Assembly (NCBI GenBank): GCA_001692895.1
Contig: KV748183.1
Location: 558,001-622,000, forward strand
Length of the DNA: 64,000 bases
Reading direction: 5' to 3'
Origin: Cenococcum geophilum 1.58
Taxonomy: Eukaryota > Ascomycota > Dothideomycetes > Gloniales > Gloniaceae
A program made the translations under genes and the position numbers. Shown here one piece after another: positions 11,697 through 22,600 of the stretch. Position 1 is the first letter of the stretch; each line of letters starts with the position of its first letter. Below the pieces are notes generated by a model. It ran no database searches and was not told the origin of the DNA. It worked only from the letters and a program-made list of their open reading frames with translations.

Positions 11697-14330
11697 AAAA
11701 GGTATTAAATTAGGAGTTCGCCCCCCCTTAAAGCGCCAGGGAGCTTTAGGCGGATAAAGTTACAAGTAAAGATAGACCTATAACCTATAGCCTTTAGGCT
11801 AGTAGTAAAGGGGGCAAGATTAAAGTATTCACTATTAAAAATACGGTCTCCCTTTCCCTCCCCTTTAGAGGGAATAAAAGCCGGTATAGAGGGCGTAACG
11901 CTTAGGTCCCTATTACTATTAAAACGCTTTTTTAACCGGCCCTCGGTTTCTAGCAATAATAAAGGTAATAGAACTAGGCTTATCTGCAACTATAATAACG
12001 CTTAGAGTTATATTTTAGGGCAATATAATTATAGACTTAAAGTCTTGCCTAAATCTACTATTATAGAATCTTCTATCTATAGCTGTGTTATAAATTAATA
12101 TAATATAGAGCCTGGGTTTGTAATTTCTTGCGTAAATAGAATACTATCTAACTTGCTTTTAGTGTTGGATACCTATAGTGCAATAGTTCTAGAGGCTTAG
12201 TAAGTATATAACACCAGCCGCCGCTATAATAGCGGACTATAAAACAGAGTAGGACAAGGGGTTTAGGTATAGGAGGTAGATGTAGTAAACGGTAGTAGAC
12301 TTAGAGTATAATTTTTAACTGTTGCCTCTATTCTAGGGTCAAGTAGGGCCTTAGTCCAAATATACGTAACTTCTTATTCCTCTATACTGTTAAAGTCCGA
12401 ATTGGATAAAGGTGTTAAGAGGGGAATTAGGTTAGGGTTGGTATCTATTAATAGTAAATAACCCGTAAGCTATCGCTTAAGTAGGGTAGGGGTAACTCGT
12501 CTTTGGCGTATTAGTATATATATCTTCCTTATAATTGTCTTTGAGGTGGTTAATTATATCTTTCTTATAGTTATCTCCGAGATGGTTAATTGTGTGCCAT
12601 ATATAGTACATCTCTTAGTATTAAATCCTGGGCGCGCTATTAAGAAAATTAGTTTAAAGGCTAGAAAGAGTAGACGAAGTTGTAAATTATGGTGTTAATT
12701 TAATATAATTCTGACAGTAGCTTAATGGGAATAGCTTAGCTCGTCTACGTTCCAACTATAAACAACGCACTATAACCCCTATTTTCTCCTATATACTTAT
12801 CCGTCTCTCTAATAATAACCCTTATTATATAAACAATTGCTTCCAATATAGTACTTTTTCTACCGCTATTAGACTATTTGCTTAACCCTATAAATAATGC
12901 CATAAAACTAGAAACTACGAAGTCCCTGTGCTACTAGTCGTATAGAAAGAAGATAATATCGCTAGGCTAAATAAATAGAGGCTACTATAGGCTTATAAGC
13001 TCTATTAAGAGGTGTATTTAATTAACTTATATAATATACAGAGCTATAATACGCCCTAAGAGAATAGTGAAGGTTCTTATAAAGCGGCGCAGACGCGCTT
13101 TTAAGTAGGCTTCTTAGATACTATGTTAATATACACGCGGCTAACGTATAATATACTAATACTAATACCTAAGATACCTTACAAAATAAGAGTAATATAT
13201 TAATGCTAGTGCTAGGCACCCGTAAGAGGCACCTGCCTAATAGTACAACTAAGAATATATCCTCTGTCACTTTATTCTTAAACTATACTACATTTAATTT
13301 GACCAATAAACCGGCTATAGACGCTAAGCTAAGTCTTATAAATAGGACACCTTTAAAATTATATATATAGGGCTTGTCTATATTACTAATTGCGTACTAA
13401 TAGGCAGTTTAATTAGCAGTCCGTCTCTCTTTATTGCATTAGAAGAGGACTAAGGTCTAATATACTAGGCTTACCCAAAATGCTACGCAATATTAAATAT
13501 AAATAGCACCACCTAAAGCCACCTAGCTCGCCTAAAAGAGGCATTATGTACAAAAGCACTTAACCTAAGCGACTATCTCGCACAATACTTGCTTCGGCCT
13601 CACGCCCCCATTAATTAAGCCCTAAATCACTAGATGCCGCATTTATCTATAACATTAATAGTGGTTTTAACTTACCTCCCTATAACAGATTAGCAGAATC
13701 TAATATAAATAAAACTAACTAGAAAAGGATGCGTATATAAGTATAAATATAATATTATCTCGGAGCGCGCTTTATATGGGACTATTATGGATACTATATA
13801 AACTAGAAGGTTAAGAATGCTTATAAAGCCGTTCTCAACCAAGCGATAAGTATATTTCTTGCGAAAATATACACAGGTAAGGGGGTATCCTCAAACCTAT
13901 AAGTTGATCCCTAGGTGGATTAATTTCCTTCTACGTTAGAGACGCTAATTATTAAATTATAGACTGTAACCTGAGCTAGTCTATTAAGGGAGGAATAAAA
14001 ATAAGTAAATCGTGAACCCGATTAAGTTAGCGCGCGTAAGGTACTTTTAGAGTATATTAATATATTAGGGAGTTATACTAACTAAATACGCGTAGATAAA
14101 GGATAGGTTAAGAGACTTTAGAGTTAAGGCAAATTGCAAGTTCTAGGCTATTATTAAGGAAGTATATAGCCTAGGCTTCGGTTATAATGCTAAAAAGGTA
14201 AAGAGGTTACTAAAAGACCACTCTTTTACATATAAACTGGCCGAAAAGGTATATGCTTCTTAAATGCACCCCTCTATTACTATGCCTAATTCTCCATGCT
14301 AGAGATCCGCCGTTTTCCACCCCCTAAATT
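11697..14330. other. RIP-degraded DNA with traces of open frames
   Basis: Continuation of the DNA into which Gypsy-1 inserted. A plus-strand frame with few stops runs from about 11950 to 12690 but matched nothing I recognise. It includes a 36-bp tandem pair at 12522-12593. A minus-strand open stretch at 11705-11989 lies in a somewhat GC-richer patch. No RNA gene or intact gene seen. Confidence 0.4.
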
Positions 14331-15850
14331 CAACCATCCTTTGTATTAAATTTCTTCCATTTTCCACCCAAACTTTCCACTATTTTCCATCTCACAAATT
14401 TATATACTTTTATATAATAATTCTACTTCTTTTCACTATAAATTCTATTACTTTCTATTATCTTCTACTAGTAGCCCCCCTTTTATATATTACCTATATT
14501 ACAAATAAAAACTATACTACTTTGCTAATATTAATAGGTTGGTAAGAGACAATTCTACTATAAAGCAATTGTCGCTGCCTACGCGGATATATTTTAGGCA
14601 AATAGTTTAATAGGAATAGCTTAATATTAGTCTTCCGCTAAATATTTTAATAAGCTTACTAGCGCAACTATATGCTTTATCGCGGTTGGTATAAGGCATA
14701 GTATCCTAGAGTACCTATCTGGCCACTATAAGACTATTAAGTATGTTGGTAGTAAGGAGGTTTGAAGTAGAACAAATTTACTATATCTTATATCTTACTG
14801 CTAATAAGTATAAAGCAATCTATAGGGAGCCACTTACAACATAGGACGCTACGGCACTATACCGCCGGGTTATAATTAAGTTTTGCATATTTAAAGATAT
14901 AAAGACAAGAGCACAACTCTATAATAATGACAATAATAAACAGTACTTCAATGCCGAACCATGGCGGAATCCATATAACAATATCTTAGATAATTTATTT
15001 AAGGATCTAGATAACGAGAGCACTAAAAGCTTAAAGGCTGCCATTTAAATGCGGTGCGGTGGTGCTAATTTAAATTACTCTACCTTATTAATACAGCTCT
15101 ACTTTTTTAACTTACCTAGGCCTAGCCTAATTAGAGGAAGTGCTTTAAAGGGGAATAACCTAGTACAATATTGGGTTTCTTTAATTCTAAGTTTCTTTAT
15201 ACGGTTATATACTAACTCTAAGTATCTATATAGATAACCGTCTATGAAATTGCGAGTATATAGGGTGGCTAAGAGGAAATATTAGATTTCTACTTAATTA
15301 TAACAGGCTAGAAGAAAGTGCGGGCATAAGTACCTATCCACTCCAAATTTACATAGAATAATTTTAAGAATACCCTAGGTTTACCAGATAATGGAGCTGG
15401 CTGGTATAATAGCGACGCTAGTAAGGATTAGTATGTATATAATAATAAGGCATTTTAGAAGTTTATACGGTTTGTAAAAGGTCATAGTGGGGTTATTTTT
15501 TGGTAAAGCAGCGAGGAGGATTTCCAAAGCATATAGCGTTATATAGCATCACCAAGTCTAAGCCTAAGTATTTTATACTCATACCAGCGCACGTGATTAT
15601 AAAACAATATTTATATTGCTTTAATAGTTAGGCCAGGCCTCTTATACTTATAGTCTTAACTTTTATTAATATAGTAAATTATTAAAGTCTTTAGTATTGT
15701 TAAATAATTAAGCTATCTTTTACTTTTTCTAGCTAGCTATAAATGCTAAAGTATTATATTTACTTAAGCATTTTAATAATTTAAAGGTAATAGAAAAACT
15801 AGTATTTTACTAATATACTTAATCCCTAAATCTAGGATTTTATTTGTCTT
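14331..15850 (+). pseudogene. Decayed ORF(s) of unknown function
   Basis: A pyrimidine-rich, weakly mutated stretch (about 14260-14480) could be an old 5' region. It is followed by a plus-strand frame with few stops at about 14520-15048, then an overlapping open stretch at 15049-15237 and a further readable frame to about 15840. Stops are mostly TAA/TAG, the RIP pattern. I recognise no domain. A degraded transposon gene and a degraded host duplicate are both possible. Confidence 0.3.
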
Positions 15851-15851
15851 A

Positions 15852-15927
15852 TTATCCTAATTGTCCTAGTTGTCCTAGTGGTCCTAGTAGTCCAGGTAGT
15901 CCGGGTGGTCCGGGTAGTCCGGGTGGG
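15852..15927. repeat. 9-bp minisatellite
   Basis: About eight copies of a 9-bp unit (variants of 'agtggtcct' and 'ggtagtccg'). The phase gives a short Gly-Pro-rich or collagen-like translation on both strands. It is much GC-richer than its surroundings. Confidence 0.85.
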
Positions 15928-17780
15928 CTCCTAATAGGCTCCTGATAGGAAACCGAGTGTAAGTGTCTCCTAGAGATCCTAGCAGCCCTAACAGGAGCTA
16001 CTAGGAGCCTGTTAGTACTATTAAGAGGCATGAACAATTTCCTAATGTACTAAATGGATAAAATGGGGGAGGTGTCTTATCTAGTATACTACTAGTACGC
16101 TTAATACGCGGTATAATGTTATATACTGCCGCAGTATCGTCTATAGTTTATAGATTTCCTTAGTTCTATCCCAGAGGCTTTCCTATAGCGCGGCTAGTGG
16201 CCTCTTTAAATGTTTTAGTCCAAAAGACGTCTATAGATATTCTAGTTAAAGTTTACTAATTGGTCTTAACTATTATTAGGTTATATACCCTATTAAATAT
16301 TACGGAATTATTATTATAATATATATCCACAGCCCTGTTATTTAGCTTATTAATAATATTATTACCTAGAGCTTATATAGGTGGCTACTTATTACCTTAC
16401 TCTAATTCGGCCTTATAATTAGTTATATAATACCCTTCTAAGGTTTAATAGCATAATAGTATATTGTCGTCTATATATTATATAAGTGGCCACTTATTAT
16501 ATTGCTTTAGTTTAGCCCTATAATAGGCTATCTAATACTCCTTTAAGCTTTAATGGCGTAAGGGTGTATTATTATTTATCTCTTTAATATTAACGCCCTT
16601 ATATCTACCCTTCTTCCGTTTCTATTATCTTAAATAATATTATTTATAATAGGTTAGACCGCCTATGCTTTTTACTTTAGTCCTATACTTTCTATATTAC
16701 CGCTAAATAAAGCTTATTTATAAATTACCGCATTAAGCTATAATTTGCTATAGTTTAGTTAGAAGGAAGCCAAAAATAATATCCGTATAGAACCGTATAT
16801 TTAAAGTAGTGTTTATAGCTCGTGCTATATTATAAGCCAGTTAAAATAGAAGGAGTATAGTAAGAGCATGGCGATGTCCGTGGATACTAACGCGTTAGAT
16901 AGTATAACCCGTTATATTTTACGCTAATTTACACTAGATCGCGTTACGTTAGACTAGAAGACTTTACTTATTACTAATATTACGCCGCCTCTCTATTATA
17001 CTAAGCATAGGATTCTAAATACCACTATTCCCTACTTAGGATATTAGACTGTTTTTTACAATAGAACGCAATATATAATAGCAGTATGCCGTAAATACGG
17101 TATAGTATAGCTTTATAAGCGCCACAGACCTGTAAAAAGATATATAGCTTATTACTAGCTTAGGCATTACTGCGGAGAGACTTAATACTATTAAGCGGAC
17201 TTTTAAGTAGGTTATTATTAAGGACGGCATCCTATATGTTTTATTTCGCAGATAACTAAATAATTTGCTACGTAAGCAGGCGATCTAGAAAGTTATCTAT
17301 TAGGTAGTAGAATGCGAGAAGGCACTAGCGCTATAGGTATATAAGGCTATATAGAATATACTAGCCCACATATAGTTAAATATATGTAAAAAGATAAAGG
17401 CGCTAAGGCGGCCTAGCATTAACTATATAGTAGATGCGGAAAGGAGGCATACGGCTGCTATAAACTTATAAAGTTTATCCTAGCTTAACTATACGCAGAA
17501 CTACGGCTATAATCTTAAATAACTCGTTATACTACTTTATAGGCGAAAACTAGATAGTACGAACTTAGTCCTAAGTATAGACGTAGCCTTAAGTCTAGTA
17601 TTGCTGTCTAATACGCCTTAAGACCTATATATAGTTAAATATTAGCTACTAGTTAAGATGTTTTTAAAGGCCGGGGTGGATTATAATAAGGGGTGGATAT
17701 AGGCCGCCTATATAGAGACTATACCTATCTAAAACAATAGGGCCTTAAGGGCTGCTTTATTAATAATAATAGATTTAATT
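15928..17780. other. RIP-degraded DNA with a 105-bp tandem pair
   Basis: A tandem duplication of 105 bp (16381-16485 and 16486-16590, recognisable by 'gtggctacttatta' and 'gtggccacttatta') is followed by about 1.1 kb in which plus- and minus-strand frames are both partly open (for example minus 17036-17230). No domain was recognised with confidence. A faint ankyrin-like look at about 17580-17700 is too weak to call. Confidence 0.45.
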
Positions 17781-18300
17781 TACCGTCCGACCCGGTCCCC
17801 CTAATGGGTCCGCGCAAACTAATTCCTATGGTAAAAACTCAATATATATACTGAGAAAAACACATTTTTTGGGTGAACAAAAAACCCCCAAGGGAAACGT
17901 AAGAGGTAATACTTCCAGATAGCATTCGTACTACATCAACGGGGGGAAAAACACCGTCAGGTTACTGCTCAGAGACCCCTAAGGAAGGTGTCTCGAATGC
18001 CTGTCTTGCCCTATCTGCCTTTTAAACCACTTTCCCTATCTGTTATTACCTATATAGAATTATATACCTACCCTTCCCCTACTCCGCCCTGTATACATAC
18101 ACATATACTATTTACAGCTTCCCTACTTACAGTATAATCCAATCTTATTATTATACCTTCTAGTATAATCCACTGCCCTCCTATATAATGCATTTATATC
18201 CAGTCCTGTATAACCTTTTTTTAAAACCAAAACAACAGGACAGTAATTAGTGCTAGGTGTCTTCTCCTAGAGCCCTAACCTAGGTCCTTTGTAACACAAA
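17781..18300. other. Weakly mutated patch starting with a motif shared with 32046
   Basis: From 17781 the sequence is less TpA-rich. It starts with a roughly 48-bp stretch that resembles 32046-32093 in the same orientation (shared core 'gtccga..cgg.tccc'). It then carries homopurine and homopyrimidine runs and a hairpin at 18233-18310 ('tcctttgtaacacaaagga'). It could be the non-coding end of an element or a promoter region. No coding capacity seen. Confidence 0.35.
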
Positions 18301-19930
18301 GGAGGACATATACCGCGTGCGGCAAGTCTAAGCTATTAGGTAATAATAAAGGCGGGTAAATAAGAGGCCTTAAAAGGTAATAGACGAGCAGGTAGTTATA
18401 TAGTAGAGTTTGACATACCTACTTATCCAGGCCTCTACCTTAGTTTTTAAGTAGCTCTCCCTTACTAAGCCTAAGGGCCTAGGGCTTTCTATAAGCAGTT
18501 AACTGCTACTACTAATAATATAGGGAATTTCACCAGTTCTCTCGGGTATCTTATAATAGGTTATAAGCCTAAGTACTAGTCTGCCCCCCAGCAGTCTATA
18601 TAAGAGTCTCCTCCTAAAGTTAGTACGCTTTTATATAGCTTAGGAGCCTTCTATAGCCTCTAGTTTCACGCCTCTTATTATTATTTCCGCTGGTATAGGT
18701 ATAAGCTGCTATTTATAGGGGTCGCAACTCCTATCTTACACGCCTACTAACGTAATCCTATAAGGGCGTTGTAGCTGCATCCTGCAATGTAGAAGCCTTA
18801 GGTACCTTTTACGGTTAAAGCCTAGCCTAAAGCCTCCCCCGCCTAAGTAACTCCTATTTACTCCTTAAGCGTACCTCACTAGCGTACTACCTTAGTGAGC
18901 AGCCGTACTACCCTGGCGAGCAGCCGTACTGCCCTAGCGAGTAGTCCTATCTATTAGTACACCGATATACGCATCTATTCTCTTAAGCCACGTAGTAGTT
19001 TCTCCGGCTAGGACGTAATCCTACCTACCTATTAGGTGTACTAGGGGTTAAAGCCTAGCTAAGGGGTAAGGTCCCTAGAGCTAGCAGTAGCTACTACGCA
19101 CTACGTCCCGTAGGAGGCTAGTAGTAATATAGGGGCGTAACACCCTATACTACTGCCAGTTCCTATTTCGCGTTGCCTATAAGAGTCTCCTTATAATAGG
19201 CCGACTGTGTCTTATAAGAGGAGTTGTAAATACTTAGTCCCACGCCAGACGACCTACTCTGCCCTCTCCTACTAACTAAGCTTATATCCCCCCTCCTTAT
19301 AAGCTAGCCTGTGTCTCTAACTTATTAAGTCCTCGTATAACTAGCCTATGTTTCCTTAGAGCCTCCCCCATATATATACGCAGGTTACGTGCACCACGCC
19401 TATTAAGACCCTTCTGTAAGTCACCTAGTCGAGCGCCATAGAGCCGTTAAAGCTGGCCTATATTTCCGCTGCCTAGAGCTTTGCCCGTGTTTCTACCTCG
19501 ACGAGCTATCTAGTCGCCGTCGCGTCGCTATTACGTCGCTATCGCGTCTCTGTCGTCTAGGTCGCGCGCACTATGCCTATTAAGGCCCTCTTTTAAGTCA
19601 CCTGGGTATCGTATACCAGATAGGCCCTTATAGAGGGGCCTTAATAAGTTCTCTAGGTAGGGCCTTAATAAGTTCTTCGCGGTGGCCTTAGGGCCTTAAC
19701 AAGTTTCATATAATTCTGCGACGCGTTAACCTTAACAAGTTCTTATAAAAAAGAGGTTCCCTACGCCCTCGCCGTGTCCCTACGGTCTCAGAGCTAGTGT
19801 AAGCCCAAGGGTGTCCTATTATACGACTAGGACGCGTCTACGTCGACTAGCTAGGTAATAAGGGTAGTTTCGGGCCTGGCTACAAGCCAGATAGTCGTAT
19901 ATCGGGTAGTTTTCATATCCCAGTTTCCCT
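18301..19930. other. GC-richer decayed region with short tandem repeats
   Basis: This stretch keeps many CpG and CpA dinucleotides compared with the rest. It contains a 21-bp tandem (three copies, about 18897-18959, 'gagcagccgtact') and four copies of a 15-16-bp motif ('ggccttaataagttct') at 19637, 19661, 19692 and 19729. A proline/serine-rich plus-strand frame can be followed in parts, but no family is recognisable. Confidence 0.4.
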
Positions 19931-20175
19931 TAATGGCCCCCCTAGATAGTAGAGCAGGAGCCCTAGGCGGGGGCAGTAGGACTCCTGGTGTTGTTAAGGG
20001 CGATGCTTTATACGATGCTTCGTACGCGTCGCAGGCTCAACACCACAGAACCGCGACGACAGCGCGCTGCACGCGCTGCGACGGCTCCCTACCATCGCCT
20101 CTGCACTTGGCCATCAAAAGAAACAATTTCCTAATGATGTTTCCACCCGCGGCGACGTAAACGCGTACAGTAGGG
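19931..20175. other. Nearly un-mutated GC-rich patch of about 245 bp
   Basis: Base composition jumps to GC-rich with abundant CpG and CpA (for example 'gcgctgcacgcgctgcgacg'), between AT-rich neighbours. An ATG-initiated 75-codon frame (19933-20160) spans it without stops, but it has no recognisable motif and such a frame is expected by chance in GC-rich DNA. It may be a recent insertion or a short unique segment that RIP did not reach. Confidence 0.5.
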
Positions 20176-22600
20176 CTTCGCGGGCGGGCTGCTTTATTAA
20201 GGGCAGTTTATTATAGGGTAGGCCAGGTTATATTTACGGCTATCTATAAAGATGGTATATAGGTATCCGTTATAATTATAATATATTACTAATATTTATC
20301 TAGCCCTATCTTTAGCGTAATACATTTTGCTAGGCGGGCTAGAAGGTATTAATTAATTATAGTTAATCTAATCTACATAGAGATAGTGACTTTAGTTAAG
20401 TTTATCTTGCAGTAAGACCTCCTATTGTACTAGAAAGCCCTAAGATTATTGCCTATATATATAATTTTAGATTATCTAGATATAGTATAGTAAATTGCCT
20501 TTACTATAGGCTCTTCTATTAGGGGCAACTATATAAACATTATATTTATCCTATATTTTGCTAGCTAGTAGCTAGTATAGTAGGACAGGTATTATTCTAA
20601 GGGCCTATAGTATTAGCGACAAGTTTCTTAAGATATAGTAACGGCGTATTAATGCTAGAAATAGCATACCTAATATAAGTAGGAGAGGGCGTTAGGTTAT
20701 ATTGCCTTAGCGGCAGCTATAGCAAGAAAAGGATTAGATCCTATTTAAGGTTATTATAGTTTAATAAAAATAGAGGCGGCCTATACTATATAAAGAGTAA
20801 TTAATAATAGTTACGGTTATTAGTGAGATATTTAGACTATAATCTAACTAGTTAAGTACTTAGGAAACATTTAGTTGTAAGTTTAGATTAGAATAAGGGC
20901 TTTAGAATAGAGTTAATCTAAAGCTCTAATCTAATTCTAAGACGACCATTTAGTTAAATTCTAGTTTAACTTAACTTTAGCTATAAATTTTTGATGTTCT
21001 AAAAAATATGCTAAAAGTTACTAAAAAGTTAGTAACTTACTATATATAGAATCTAAACTAAGGTCTTGGCGTTAGTTTAAATTTAAAGGCTTTAAATTAT
21101 ATACGTCCGTATAACCTATAGAGCTATAAACGCGTATTAAATTGGAAAGGAACGCGTTCTTTCTACTAGACTTTTAGTTTAGATTTAAAAGTAATAAATT
21201 ATAACTAAACAACCCCTTAAAATCTGGATTATAGATTAGTATTAATTAACCGCTAGCCTAAAAGGGATAGAAACTAGGATTACTAGGCTTTATAAATTAG
21301 GCTATCTTTACTATAATACGCTTATCTATTTTAGAGATTATAATTATTAAAAGTCTACCTTATTTAGCTGTAACATATAATGTCGTAATATACCGTATTT
21401 TACCTAGTGCTATAGCAAAATTGTAAATATTAAAGGCCTATAGCTACTACCACTCTTAACTTCTATCTAGTGTCCCTATTTAAGGGTCTCGCTACTAGTA
21501 AAGTTTATAATATCTATCCTTACTACCCTCCTTATATTCCGACGCCACTAATATCCTCTCTATTATTATTATCCTTGTTATTATTACTAGTACCGCCCTA
21601 GCCGTTATTATTAGCGCCCTCTCTATTAGCCTTATTCCACGCTTTAGTATAATTACTAGTGCTACTAATATTTACTACACCTGCAAAGTCAGGGATAGCA
21701 ATATTAAAGTTAATATCTATACTATATAAAATAGGCGTATAATCGGCTATACGCTAACGGTAGATATGCTATATAGTTTTGTTAATGTTAAACGGGGCAA
21801 TAAGTTACTAAAAGTGCTCTTTTTACTTAGGATTCTTAAGGTTAATAAATACCTTATTATCCTTACACCACTTCTTAATTTTATAATACGCGGTATTTAT
21901 AAAGGTCTTATCGCCGGTATAATAATTATAGACTACCTAGGGACTACTAATAATAATAAGGCCCGTTCGTGGTCTAGTAATTATAAAAAGGTTCCTCGCC
22001 GTATCCTAGACAAATTTTAGTAGACTAGCAACTATTATATTATATACTAATAACTCTACCTAGCCACCTTAGATGCTATTAACGGTAAAGACCTTAATCT
22101 TACTAACTACTAGCGCAAATTCCCGCCACTTGCTGCCATCTTACTAGGCGTAATACTATTCTTTAAGCGCATGCAGCGCTGCGGAGTAGATAGTAAGTTA
22201 AACTATATATAGAATGGTAAAGCTAACCTCTAATAGCTTAAATCTAAAGTCTATTAGCGCTATGGCTACCTAGAATACACATTAAGCGTAGACTAGGTTA
22301 TACGTTAATTAGCTAAGCTTATTTACCTATATAGTATTATTAATAGCGAGGAAGGCAATAGGGTGGTTATAGCGCAGCACATCCTTAAAAAAGCTCGCCG
22401 CCAGCTTTAACTGCTCTCGGTTCTTAACTATTAGGCTTATTTAAAGCTGGCTATACGGTAGGACGGCATTTATAAGATATATAATATCTTTAACAAATTA
22501 ATATTATAGCGAGAACTATACTATATCCGCACTAGCCGCAAGGAGACGCGTATAGAGGGAGATGGATTTTTAATAGTAGAACGGATTATTAAAATCGGGA
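20176..22600. other. Decayed DNA at the left of the helicase block
   Basis: Both strands have partly open frames. The clearest is plus 21766-22020, but it lies downstream of (and may be a shadow of) the minus-strand helicase remnant. Contains the TIR element at 20863-21216. No confident gene call. Confidence 0.35.
20863..21216. mobile_element. PIF/Harbinger-like MITE, 354 bp
   Basis: Flanked by TTA (20860-20862 and 21217-21219), the 3-bp target site typical of PIF/Harbinger. Its ends are imperfect inverted repeats sharing 'TTTAGTT.TAA.TTTA'. The interior resembles the larger element at 34395-41312: both contain 'gggctttag' or 'aggctttag' next to 'agttaatct', and a 'tcttggcgt' segment. No transposase; non-autonomous and heavily RIP-mutated. 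Confidence 0.6.

Noticed and set aside
15852-16037. Collagen-like minus-strand ORF
   Set aside because: Its Gly-Pro part is only the 9-bp minisatellite; no signal peptide, and the rest is ordinary decayed DNA.
17580-17700. Possible ankyrin-repeat fragment on the plus strand
   Set aside because: Only a weak resemblance over about 40 codons with several interruptions.
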